Source: Candidatus Defluviibacterium haderslevense (GTDB lineage: Bacteria > Bacteroidota > Bacteroidia > Chitinophagales > Saprospiraceae). From it: 64,000 nt of DNA. The notes under the pieces were generated by a model. That model worked only from the letters and a program-made list of their open reading frames with translations. It did not search any database and was not told the origin of the DNA. Positions within the stretch are counted from its first letter, which is position 1. Every line of letters begins with the position of its first letter. The stretch lies in NCBI GenBank assembly GCA_016712225.1, contig JADJRL010000003.1:455001-519000 (forward strand), in the 5' to 3' direction. Positions 35,859 through 44,257 of the stretch are shown one piece after another. Position numbers and translations under genes: made by a program.

Positions 35859-36214
35859 CCTATTTGTACTTTTGATATTTTATCAGGTATCTATAATATT
35901 TTATCATGTATCTATAAATGGAGTATGATATTCATTTGAATATTCTTTAATCAGCCCTATTTGTAATTGAAAGATCGCTTTTAGTATGAAATTACTTATT
36001 ATCCACTGAATAATAGACCAAACCTAAAATCATTTTATTCACTTTAATAATTTATAAAGAATCAATGATTGACCTGAATTTTGATAAGGTTTTGGTGCAA
36101 TAAAACGAGATAACTCGGAACTAAAATGAAGTATTAGATGTCCATATTTCACCTCTTTGGTAAATATCGAAATCTCATTAAATTTACCTGCCTTTGTTTT
36201 ACCTTTACGGCACA
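35859..36214. other. Intergenic stretch with a 21-bp tandem repeat
   Basis: Noncoding, AT-rich. At 35875-35916 two adjacent 21-base units (ATATTTTATCA then G or T then GTATCTATA) differ at one position. Nothing else was recognised, apart from the presumed promoter of mlaE. Confidence 0.6.
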
Positions 36215-36955
36215 ATGAAAACATTATATCATTTAGGTAGATATGTCTTATGGCTGGGTCAGGTCTTCAAAAAACCTGAAAACTTAAAAATGTATTGGCG
36301 TGAGACCGTTCGACAGATGAACAGTATTGGTATTGGATCTTTGGTTATTATTGCCATCATTTCTATTTTTATTGGTGCTGTGACCGCAGTTCAGTTTTCT
36401 TATCAGATGGGCGACTCCTTAATACCAAGATATTATATAGGGTACATCGTGCGCGATATGACCATCATTGAGTTAGCTCCTACCTTTAGTTGTATGGTAC
36501 TTGCAGGAAAAGTAGGATCCAGTCTTGCTTCTGAGATTGGTGGAATGCGGCAGAAAGAACATATTGACGCTATGGAAATAATGGGTGTTAATACAGCTGC
36601 TTTTTTGGTTCAACCTAAAATTCTAGCTGCACTTACGATTATTCCCATGCTAGTTTGTATCGGTGCATTTATTAGTATATGTGGAGGATATATAGCAAGT
36701 GTTCCATTTGGACGGTTTTCACATGAAGAATATGAACAAGGATTGAGAAGTTTTTTTATCCCTTATAATATTACCATGATGTTTGTAAAGGCATTGACAT
36801 TCTCCTTTATTTTAACTACCGTGTCTTGTTATCAGGGATATTTCGTAAAAGGTGGAAGTATTGAATTGGGTCATGCCAGCACACAAGCTGTAGTCTACTC
36901 TAACATATTAATTTTACTTTCTGATTATGTAATTGCAATGTTGATGACCGCATGA
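36215..36955 (+). CDS. mlaE: MlaE-type ABC transporter permease
   Basis: 246 residues from the ATG at 36215; a TTG seven codons upstream is possible but less likely. It has five to six membrane segments and the MlaE/YrbE permease pattern: SLVIIAIISIFIGAVTAVQ, ELAPTFSCMVLAGKVGSSLASEIG, and MRQKEHIDAMEIMGVN, the coupling-helix region that contacts the ATPase. The family moves lipids between the inner and outer membranes. It overlaps the ATPase gene by 4 bases (ATGA), so the two form a transporter. The MCE substrate-binding protein normally encoded next is not found; an HlyD-type adaptor follows instead. Confidence 0.9.
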   Translation: MKTLYHLGRYVLWLGQVFKKPENLKMYWRETVRQMNSIGIGSLVIIAIISIFIGAVTAVQFSYQMGDSLIPRYYIGYIVRDMTIIELAPTFSCMVLAGKVGSSLASEIGGMRQKEHIDAMEIMGVNTAAFLVQPKILAALTIIPMLVCIGAFISICGGYIASVPFGRFSHEEYEQGLRSFFIPYNITMMFVKALTFSFILTTVSCYQGYFVKGGSIELGHASTQAVVYSNILILLSDYVIAMLMTA

Positions 36956-37704
36956 TTATAGCAAAACATATCATTAAAAATTTTAATAATCAAGAAGTAT
37001 TAAAAGACATCAGCTGCGTATTTGAAAAAGGAAAAACCAATTTAATTATTGGACGATCGGGTGCTGGAAAAACAGTTTTGCTAAAAATATTAATAGGTTT
37101 AGTGGAACCCAGTTCAGGTGAAGTTTGGTATGATGATGTTAATTTTTATAAATTAAATAAATTACAATTGAGACAATTGCGGATGCAAATCGGTATGTTG
37201 TTTCAAGGTTCTGCATTATTTGATTCGATGACCGTAGAAGAAAATATTCGTTTTCCACTGGACATGTTTACGCATCAAACACTGAAAGAAAAACACATGC
37301 AAGTTGATTATTGCCTTGAACGAGTCAACTTAAGTGGAAATAATAAAAAATATCCATCTGAATTATCGGGTGGGATGCAAAAACGAGTTGGTATAGCAAG
37401 AGCCATAGTTTTAAATCCAAAATATTTGTTTTGCGATGAACCGAATAGTGGTCTTGATCCAAAGACTTCCATTGTAATTGATGAACTTATTGCTTCCATT
37501 ACAAAAGAAAAAAATATTATTACTGTGATTAATACACATGATATGAATAGTGTTATGGAAATTGGTGAAAATATTATTTTCCTTCATGAAGGCAAGTTAG
37601 AATGGACCGGAACAAGTGAAGACGTTTTAACCAGTACGAATGAAATACTCCAGGGATTTATTTTTGCTTCACCTTTCTTGCAACGCCTCAGAAAAAATAT
37701 GTAA
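36952..37704 (+). CDS. mlaF: ABC transporter ATP-binding protein (MlaF-type)
   Basis: 250 residues. Walker A GRSGAGKT (34-41), signature LSGGMQKRVGIARAI, Walker B YLFCDEPNSGLDP and switch NTHDMNSV are all present, so it should hydrolyse ATP to drive the MlaE-like permease. The start ATG overlaps the stop of mlaE (ATGA). MlaF-type ATPases are recognised by the SGGMxKR signature. The next gene begins 60 bases on, in the same direction. Confidence 0.9.
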   Translation: MIIAKHIIKNFNNQEVLKDISCVFEKGKTNLIIGRSGAGKTVLLKILIGLVEPSSGEVWYDDVNFYKLNKLQLRQLRMQIGMLFQGSALFDSMTVEENIRFPLDMFTHQTLKEKHMQVDYCLERVNLSGNNKKYPSELSGGMQKRVGIARAIVLNPKYLFCDEPNSGLDPKTSIVIDELIASITKEKNIITVINTHDMNSVMEIGENIIFLHEGKLEWTGTSEDVLTSTNEILQGFIFASPFLQRLRKNM

Positions 37705-37764
37705 TCCAATTGCGCAAATGAATGCATCATTTCATCATAAACAAGATGTTCTAAAAATTAAAAT

Positions 37765-39183
37765 ATGACAACTCCGAAAAAAAGAAATTGGTGGATTTGG
37801 ATACTTAGTGGACTTATTTTATTATTAATTGGTGCCGCTATTTATAAAAGTAAAATGACTCCAAAAGGTGTCGCTGTAATAACAGAAAAAGCAGGCACCA
37901 GAGATATTATCGAAACGGTTTCAGCCAGTGGAAAGATATATCCTGAAACAGAAATAAAAATTTCATCCGATGTCTCCGGTGAAGTCGTCGAATTATATGT
38001 TAAAGAAGGTGATTCAGTGCGGGTTGGTCAAGTATTAGCTCGTGTCAATCCTGACGCTTATAAATCAGCTGTAGAACGAGGTGCCGCCGGAGTTAATGTT
38101 GCCAGATCTCAGGCAGGTGCATCCAAGACTGGAATTAATACCGCTAAAGCTCAAAGAGATCAAGTCAATGCACAATTTCAAAATGCAAAGAAAAATCTAG
38201 ATCGCAGCAAACAATTATTTAAAGATGGCATTATCTCTCAATCAGATCTGGATTTAGCAGAGACCCAATACAAAAATTTAGAATCAAATCTTCGTTCAGC
38301 AGAATCATCCATTGAAGCTGCAATACGACAAACTGAATCTGCTTCTTACCAAGTAAAAGATGCCGAAGCGCTATTTAGGGAGCAAAAAACAAATTTAGGC
38401 CGAGCCACCATCAAAGCACCAGCAAGTGGTATCATTTCTAAATTGAATGTTGAGAAAGGTGAAAGAGTAGTAGGAACCATTCAGATGAGTGGAACAGAAT
38501 TAATGCGAATTGCAGATTTCAATGCCATGGAAGTTCAGGTAGAAGTCAGCGAGAATGATATCGTCAGGGTCAATGTCGGAAATGAAACCATCATAGAAGT
38601 AGACGCCTATCAAAATAAAAAATTCAAAGGTCAAGTCACTGAAGTATCTAATAGCGCGTCTAACTTAAATAGTCTAACGGGTATCTCAACAGATCAGGTT
38701 ACTAAGTTTGTAGTAAAAGTTCGGATCGATAAAACTTCATATACGGACTTGATCAAAAATACCAACTCATCACCGTTTAAACCTGGTATGTCTGCGACTG
38801 TTGAAATTAAAACCAACACGGTAACCAATAAATTAAGTATACCCATTCAAGCCGTTACAGCATATGATCCGGAAGCTGAATTAAAAAAGAAATCCAAAGC
38901 CATAGACAAACCAGAAAATGTAAAATTGCAAGAAGAAGAAAAAAAAGAAATCAGCAACAATCATTTCAAAGAGGCGGTCTATATCAAAATGGGCGACACA
39001 GTAGCTCGCAAAGATGTTATCACTGGTATTCAAGACCAAAACTATATCCAAATTATTGAAGGTCTTAATGAAAATGATGAAGTCGTAATCGGTCCCTATA
39101 CTGCCATATCTAAAGATTTAAAAGCGGGATCCAAAGTATATATTAAAAAAGAGGAACCAGAAAAAGATTCAAAGAAAAAATAA
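37765..39183 (+). CDS. HlyD/MacA-type periplasmic adaptor (membrane fusion protein)
   Basis: 472 residues. One N-terminal membrane anchor (about 9-27), then a biotinyl-lipoyl-like half-motif (VSASGKIYPETEIKISSDVS, EGDSVRVGQVLARV). A long alpha hairpin (about 100-215, KQLFKDGIISQSDLDLAETQ) and the second lipoyl half with beta-barrel (ATIKAPASGIISKLNVEKG) follow, then a membrane-proximal domain with an acidic/lysine insert. These adaptors bridge inner-membrane ABC or RND pumps to an outer-membrane channel. No MacB permease or TolC gene is adjacent; upstream lie mlaE and mlaF and downstream a noncoding repeat. Confidence 0.88.
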   Translation: MTTPKKRNWWIWILSGLILLLIGAAIYKSKMTPKGVAVITEKAGTRDIIETVSASGKIYPETEIKISSDVSGEVVELYVKEGDSVRVGQVLARVNPDAYKSAVERGAAGVNVARSQAGASKTGINTAKAQRDQVNAQFQNAKKNLDRSKQLFKDGIISQSDLDLAETQYKNLESNLRSAESSIEAAIRQTESASYQVKDAEALFREQKTNLGRATIKAPASGIISKLNVEKGERVVGTIQMSGTELMRIADFNAMEVQVEVSENDIVRVNVGNETIIEVDAYQNKKFKGQVTEVSNSASNLNSLTGISTDQVTKFVVKVRIDKTSYTDLIKNTNSSPFKPGMSATVEIKTNTVTNKLSIPIQAVTAYDPEAELKKKSKAIDKPENVKLQEEEKKEISNNHFKEAVYIKMGDTVARKDVITGIQDQNYIQIIEGLNENDEVVIGPYTAISKDLKAGSKVYIKKEEPEKDSKKK

Positions 39184-39380
39184 TCCTATTTCCATTTTAA
39201 AATCTGATTTTAAAAATTCTAGTAATATCATCAATTGATTTAGCATTTCAATTACTTTCAACTTATATATTTCTTTGAATTAGATGAATTCATAACTCCT
39301 TGCCTTATTCAAGATTATTTGGACATCTGTTGGTCTTGTTTTTAAATTAAATTAAGAAATATTATAAAAAATGAGTAGAC

Positions 39381-39776
39381 ATATAAATTTGAATCGGCCT
39401 TAAAGGCTAAGCCGTTAAAAAATGATGGAATGAAACCGTTAAAAATTCAAAACTGTATGAGCCCAACACAATGCTAAAAAATGGAAATGGAAAGCGAGCT
39501 GGGCAAGTGTGAAGCAAAGCAACTGAAAGAAGTCACAAGGCGAGTTTTTTGAATTTAGGTTTCATGGAATCATTTTAGGCTTTGACTTTACAGCCTAGAA
39601 TTTTTGGTTTCCCTCAGCCTGAGACAGGCTTCGGTTCATTCGTTAATTTGTGATCTTGCATCACAAATTTCTTGCTTAGGCAAGATCACTCAATCATGTT
39701 TCATGAAAAAAGAACAAAAAGTTGATCTAGAAACGAATATTTAAAACCTAAAGAGAAGGTCAAACTACCAAAATTA
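39381..39776. repeat. Structured interspersed noncoding repeat, copy 2 (with insertion)
   Basis: Same family as 23845-24238. Conserved stems: AAATTCAAAA (39443-39452) with TTTTGAATTT (39547-39556), and GCCCA (39461-39465) with TGGGC (39500-39504); copy 1 has GCTCA with TGAGC, a compensatory change. The 3' GTTCTTTTTT / AAAAAAGAAC hairpin of copy 1 is interrupted here by about 87 bases (39611-39697). The two extra hairpins of copy 1 are missing. It lies between the HlyD-type gene and the carotenoid-oxygenase operon. Confidence 0.75.
39611..39697. other. Insertion within repeat copy 2 with mutually exclusive hairpins
   Basis: Relative to copy 1, extra sequence carrying AGCCTG / CAGGCT. Two further pairings compete: AATTTGTGAT (39645-39654) with ATCACAAATT (39660-39669), or GTGATCTTGC (39650-39659) with GCAAGATCAC (39680-39689). 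Both are perfect 10-bp stems and share bases 39650-39654. Confidence 0.55.
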
Positions 39777-39863
39777 AATTATAATCGCCTATTTAGTTTA
39801 CTCACGGCATGGAGTTCTGAATTTATAAATAAAAATATTTTTTTCATTAATGCGATAAATAAT

Positions 39864-39871
39864 TAACTTTG
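39864..39871 (+). promoter_or_regulatory. Candidate promoter of the carotenoid-oxygenase/cyclase operon
   Basis: TAACTTTG fits the TAnnTTTG -7 consensus exactly; a TTTTTT tract lies 19 bases upstream in place of TTTG. The leader would be about 20 bases to the ATG at 39900. Confidence 0.45.
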
Positions 39872-39899
39872 GGATTATCCATTTTCAAATTCGGTCTCC

Positions 39900-42095
39900 A
39901 TGGAAAAAAGAGCTTTTTCAACTGCTTCCAGAGCGGAAGTTAATATTGATCTATTAGTTAGTGAAGGGGCTATACCAACAGACATGTATGGCGCTGTTCT
40001 CATCAGTACAGCTTGCGGCACCATCAATTCAGATGGCTTACCTTACCAACCATTAAATCCGGATGGTAGTGAAAATGAAGAATATGGAAGTCCCCTCATC
40101 AATGGAGATGGTTTCATTTTAAAATTTGACTTAAACACGGCCGGCAAAGTCAACTTACAAACGGGCTTACTTAAGCCTCCCTGTTATTTTGCAGACCTGG
40201 CAACCAGCACCCAAACATCACCCAATAATCCCTATAAAGATTTGGCATTTAAAAACACTGGTCTAGCAAGATTATCCATGAAGTTAGGTTCCAGAAATGA
40301 AATCAACACGGCCATTACACCTGTGAAATTTAAAAAAGACAACGAACATAGATTGTTAGCAACCTTTGATGCTGGAAGACCATTTGAGTTTGATCCTAGC
40401 ACCTTAAAACTGATTACAGCAATTGGTGAAAATAAAATTTGGCATTCCGGTCTACCACCACTTATTGATCAACCCTTAGCTATGATTTTGACTACAGCTC
40501 ATCCGGTATTTGATCCAGATACCGACGAGCTGTTTACTGTTAATTTCACAAAAGACAACAAATTATTATTGTCTGCTACACACATTTTTGATGTATTCTA
40601 CAATCATGATGAACAATGGATCATGACTGAATTAAAAAAAATAATTGCCGAGGACGAACATAAATCTACTGAAGATAAATACAATGCCTTCTATACTTTC
40701 TTTAAGCATACCAACTTATATAAAAAAATCGAAGGATCTTCTATTATAGATCGAATAAACAAGTGGTTCAAACACTTATGGAATGAAGTCTACTATAAAT
40801 ACATTAGCAATGTTAATGAAGTAATGTTGTTGCGTTGGAAAGGAGAAAAACAACTTAAAGAATGGACAATAGTTGATGAGGCAGGCAAGCCCATTCCAAT
40901 AAGTTATAATATGCATCAGATAGGATTTAGTAAGGATTATATTGTTTTGTGTGATACCAATTTCAAGTTTACCTTGGATGTCATGTTTAATTTTCCATTC
41001 CAAAAAGAACCCATCATCGATGAATTTATTCGAAAATTATTAGGTGGTGCAATGAATGATTATAGCATGCTTTATCTAATCAAAAGGTCTGATTTGACAG
41101 ATGATGCAACACAAATAAAAGCAACCTCAACGCGCTTACCTGTAGAAACGGTGCATTTTTCGGTAAATTATCAAAATCCTAATCATGAAGTCACCGTACA
41201 TACAGCGCATAATTGTAGTGCATGCCCTGCAGAATGGATCCGATCTTATGATAAACTTAAAGTCAAACCTAATGAACCTATTGATAGTCAAAAGTTAGGA
41301 TTGATTGCTGTAGGAGAAATGGATATTGGAAAAATCGGACGATGTGTTATTGATGCAAAGACTGGAACACTTATAGAACCTCAAACAAAATTTCTTTATC
41401 TCACCGGTGAAGAAAATGGCGTTATATCTAAAGCACATACCTGGGGTGTAGGATTATATACATATAAAGACATGATCAGTGCAGAAAAAAATGTAGATCA
41501 CATCACACATATTTATTGGCAATCTTATGGCTTGAACAGTGGACTGCTGACGGATTACATTTATAATTTGTATGAATCAGATAAAAGAAGCAGGGTTTTT
41601 TCAGCAGACCAAATGGTGGAATACACAAAAAAAGGAGCCCTCTTCGTCATCCAATGTATAGATACCGATTCCCTTACATCTGTGGATTATTACACATTTG
41701 CTAAGGATCAAGTTATGTGGTCTTTACAATTCGTTCCAAAAAATAAAACGAATCCCAACATACCGGACAGTAAAAATGGATATATTCTTACCACAGTAAT
41801 TACAGGAGCACCTTATAATGAACATGAGTTGACTTATCAATGTGAAGTTTGGATATTTGATGCCAATGAATTAAACAAAGGACCCGTTTGTAAATTAAAT
41901 CATCCTCAAATGTCTTTTGGGTTTACCATACATTCTGCCTGGGTTCCGGAAGCTAAGGTTGTATCCAAGCCCGACTATGTACTTAATGTTAAAGAGGATT
42001 ATGACTTCATGATTCAAAAAGTAAAAGACGGCGGAATAAAAACAAGAATTCAACAATTATTTGACACCGAAGTATATCCTCATTTTCCTTCATAG
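39900..42095 (+). CDS. Carotenoid cleavage oxygenase (RPE65/CCD) family protein, long form
   Basis: 731 residues, no signal peptide. Family blocks appear in order: FDAGRPFEFDPSTL, LTTAHPVFDPDTDELFTVNF (His201), MHQIGFSKDYIVLCD (His339), VHFSVNYQNP (His419) and, near the end, KLNHPQMSFGFTIHSAWVPE (His678). These match the four iron-binding histidines of carotenoid oxygenases, non-haem Fe(II) enzymes that split carotenoids or apocarotenoids with O2. At 731 residues it is about 200 longer than usual, with a helical, charged insert near 235-305. It ends 3 bases before the adenylate cyclase gene, so they form an operon. Family moderately sure; substrate unknown. A carotenoid desaturase gene lies at 1-520. 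Confidence 0.72.
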   Translation: MEKRAFSTASRAEVNIDLLVSEGAIPTDMYGAVLISTACGTINSDGLPYQPLNPDGSENEEYGSPLINGDGFILKFDLNTAGKVNLQTGLLKPPCYFADLATSTQTSPNNPYKDLAFKNTGLARLSMKLGSRNEINTAITPVKFKKDNEHRLLATFDAGRPFEFDPSTLKLITAIGENKIWHSGLPPLIDQPLAMILTTAHPVFDPDTDELFTVNFTKDNKLLLSATHIFDVFYNHDEQWIMTELKKIIAEDEHKSTEDKYNAFYTFFKHTNLYKKIEGSSIIDRINKWFKHLWNEVYYKYISNVNEVMLLRWKGEKQLKEWTIVDEAGKPIPISYNMHQIGFSKDYIVLCDTNFKFTLDVMFNFPFQKEPIIDEFIRKLLGGAMNDYSMLYLIKRSDLTDDATQIKATSTRLPVETVHFSVNYQNPNHEVTVHTAHNCSACPAEWIRSYDKLKVKPNEPIDSQKLGLIAVGEMDIGKIGRCVIDAKTGTLIEPQTKFLYLTGEENGVISKAHTWGVGLYTYKDMISAEKNVDHITHIYWQSYGLNSGLLTDYIYNLYESDKRSRVFSADQMVEYTKKGALFVIQCIDTDSLTSVDYYTFAKDQVMWSLQFVPKNKTNPNIPDSKNGYILTTVITGAPYNEHELTYQCEVWIFDANELNKGPVCKLNHPQMSFGFTIHSAWVPEAKVVSKPDYVLNVKEDYDFMIQKVKDGGIKTRIQQLFDTEVYPHFPS

Positions 42096-42098
42096 CCT

Positions 42099-43376
42099 AT
42101 GAGTAGCAATCCACTATTTAAAAAATTTATGGCTCAGTATTCTGTAGGCCAAACGGGCTCACAAAAAACTGAAGAATGGAATGCTGAATATAAACGCTTG
42201 GGTGCTATTTACGCCAATTGGGGTGCATTGTTCGCCATATTTGGAACCCCATCCGCACTTTTAGCTGAAAGTAAATTTACTTTTGAGAATCCAACATTAT
42301 GGATTCTATTTCGATTAATGCCTTCATTAATTATTGCTATAGCTTATATTTTTTTTAGAATATACAAGTTTAATCATGAGATACTGTTTTTAATTATTGC
42401 TTATAGTTTGTTTATCGATTATGCCTATTGGCCGGATTGTAACAATCAACAAATATTTTTATATGGTCAGATAACACTTCTGATCCCGGTTGCATTTGTG
42501 ACCTTATTGCGGCCTTATTTTTATTTGATTAACATCTGCATCCAATTGTTAACCGGTGTTGTCATGTATCAATTTCTGTGCAATCACACACTGTTTGCAT
42601 TTTTAAAATTGAAAGAATTTGTTCCCATTTTAATTGGATCCATTACGGCCTATTCTGTAGCGGTGTTTAGATATTATCTGATTAAGAAGAATTTTGTTTT
42701 TAGTTTGTTATTAAAAGAAGCGCTCGACTTAGTCAAAAGTGAAAGAGATAAATCGGATCGCTTATTGGAAAATATTTTACCTATAGAAGTTGCCGATGAA
42801 CTTAAAAAAAATGGAATGGCCAAAGCCCGATATTATGAAAATGCTACTGTGATGTTTACAGATTTCAAACATTTTACCAATATTAGTGAACAACTTACAC
42901 CGGATCAGCTCGTTGATGAACTGAACTTTTGTTTTACTGCTTTTGACCATATCATTGAACAATATGGATTAGAGAAAATCAAAACCATAGGTGATTCTTA
43001 TATGTGCGCTGGAGGATTGCCCAAACCAAATGACACTCATGTTCTGGATGTCGTTAGTGCGGCAAAGGCCATAATATCTTTTATGAAAGAACATAACCTT
43101 AAGAGATCACAACAAAACAAACACCAATTTGAAATTAGAATTGGTATCAATACCGGTCATCTGGTAGCCGGCATCATTGGTATCAATAAATTTGCCTATG
43201 ATATTTGGGGCGACACAGTTAATATTGCCTCAAGAATGGAAAGCAGTGGCGAGGAAGGCAGAATCAATATTTCCGGTTCCACTTATGACCAATTGAAAGG
43301 CAAAATTCCATGTGAATATCGTGGCAAGATTAAAGCTAAAAACAAGGGTAAAATTGATATGTATTTTGTATCATAG
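42099..43376 (+). CDS. Class III adenylate cyclase with six-TM N-terminal domain
   Basis: 425 residues. Six hydrophobic segments (about 38-57, 66-87, 92-108, 118-137, 139-160, 173-190) lead through a signalling helix ending LLENILPIEVADEL to a class III cyclase domain. Metal Asp255 (MFTDF) and Asp299 (IGDSYM), transition-state Asn375 and Arg379 (DTVNIASRME) are all present. Purine-selecting Lys295 (KTIGD) and Asp368 (YDIWG) are the ATP-type pair, so cAMP rather than cGMP is predicted. It probably acts as a homodimer. The membrane part resembles no rhodopsin (no retinal lysine site seen) and no sensor I can name. It follows the carotenoid oxygenase by 3 bases. Confidence 0.88.
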   Translation: MSSNPLFKKFMAQYSVGQTGSQKTEEWNAEYKRLGAIYANWGALFAIFGTPSALLAESKFTFENPTLWILFRLMPSLIIAIAYIFFRIYKFNHEILFLIIAYSLFIDYAYWPDCNNQQIFLYGQITLLIPVAFVTLLRPYFYLINICIQLLTGVVMYQFLCNHTLFAFLKLKEFVPILIGSITAYSVAVFRYYLIKKNFVFSLLLKEALDLVKSERDKSDRLLENILPIEVADELKKNGMAKARYYENATVMFTDFKHFTNISEQLTPDQLVDELNFCFTAFDHIIEQYGLEKIKTIGDSYMCAGGLPKPNDTHVLDVVSAAKAIISFMKEHNLKRSQQNKHQFEIRIGINTGHLVAGIIGINKFAYDIWGDTVNIASRMESSGEEGRINISGSTYDQLKGKIPCEYRGKIKAKNKGKIDMYFVS

Positions 43377-43518
43377 CATTAGTAACTAATCAATCACAAT
43401 ATTGTTAAAAGGCCATCTATAAATTTATGTATTATCAGAGTAGTCATTGCCCCATCGATGAAAACAAAAGCATCATTACAAAATAATTTCTCCTTTAATA
43501 ATTGTAATATAATGGCAT

Positions 43519-44199
43519 TTATTTCTTAATCAAATAAGATATACCTAACTTATAAAAATGTGCATTTGATCGATACGACAATACGTCATCAATAAAAACA
43601 GAAGATGGCGCAATAGAAAATCCTAACTCTAAGCTAAGCCCAATTCCATGATAATAAACACTAGCCCCCAAAGTATTGACCCAGATTGTTGAAAAATTTC
43701 TTTTGGAATTGAATTTACTTAAATCATCCAATGATCCTGAGGCATCGAGACCTGTTCCTTCGATTAGATGATTTAATACATCCTGTTTGAGTTGGATCCC
43801 ACTATTAACAAAACAATGAACATATTTATTTTTAAATCTTATCTCTGGAGCAAAGATCATAGATACCCCGATATTCTCAAGACTTCCGTAAACAAAAGAA
43901 TATTCATTTGAATTACTACTAAGTTTGTTTGTTACGTGAAAATTATTTATGTAATGATTGAATGCTATTTCAGATTTGAAATATACATATTTATGCAATT
44001 GACTAGCATTTCCAAAATAAAATGATTTACTTTGATTAGTATTAGAAATTGTATCATCCCATTTATTTTGATACAATTTCCACTTGAGATCAGTTATATT
44101 TTTACTAATTGAAAAATTAATTATAGCTTGTTGTCCATGCAAATTTTCAGAGAAAATGGCAATACAAAATAATAATAAATAAATAATAGTTCTCATCAT
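43519..44199 (-). CDS. Exported protein, probable small outer-membrane beta-barrel
   Basis: 226 residues; family not recognised with certainty. Signal peptide TIIYLLLFCIAIFSENLHGQ. The remainder alternates polar and hydrophobic residues in strand-like stretches (YVYFKSEIAFNHYIN, YVHCFVNSGIQL, IGLSLELGFSIAPS) and ends in LGISYLIKK, like small barrel proteins of Bacteroidota (PorT-type). It lies 58 bases downstream of the PQQ-repeat lipoprotein gene on the same strand, suggesting co-expression. Outer-membrane location is inferred. Confidence 0.55.
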   Translation of the reverse strand: MMRTIIYLLLFCIAIFSENLHGQQAIINFSISKNITDLKWKLYQNKWDDTISNTNQSKSFYFGNASQLHKYVYFKSEIAFNHYINNFHVTNKLSSNSNEYSFVYGSLENIGVSMIFAPEIRFKNKYVHCFVNSGIQLKQDVLNHLIEGTGLDASGSLDDLSKFNSKRNFSTIWVNTLGASVYYHGIGLSLELGFSIAPSSVFIDDVLSYRSNAHFYKLGISYLIKK

Positions 44200-44257
44200 A
44201 TTAAAAATTTAATTTGTAATATATAACGATAATAAATTTGTTACAATATATAAATTA

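Noticed and set aside
42099..42700. Membrane part of the cyclase as a retinal-binding rhodopsin
   Set aside because: The carotenoid-oxygenase neighbour makes this tempting, but there are only six hydrophobic segments and no lysine in a last helix with the usual retinal-site context.
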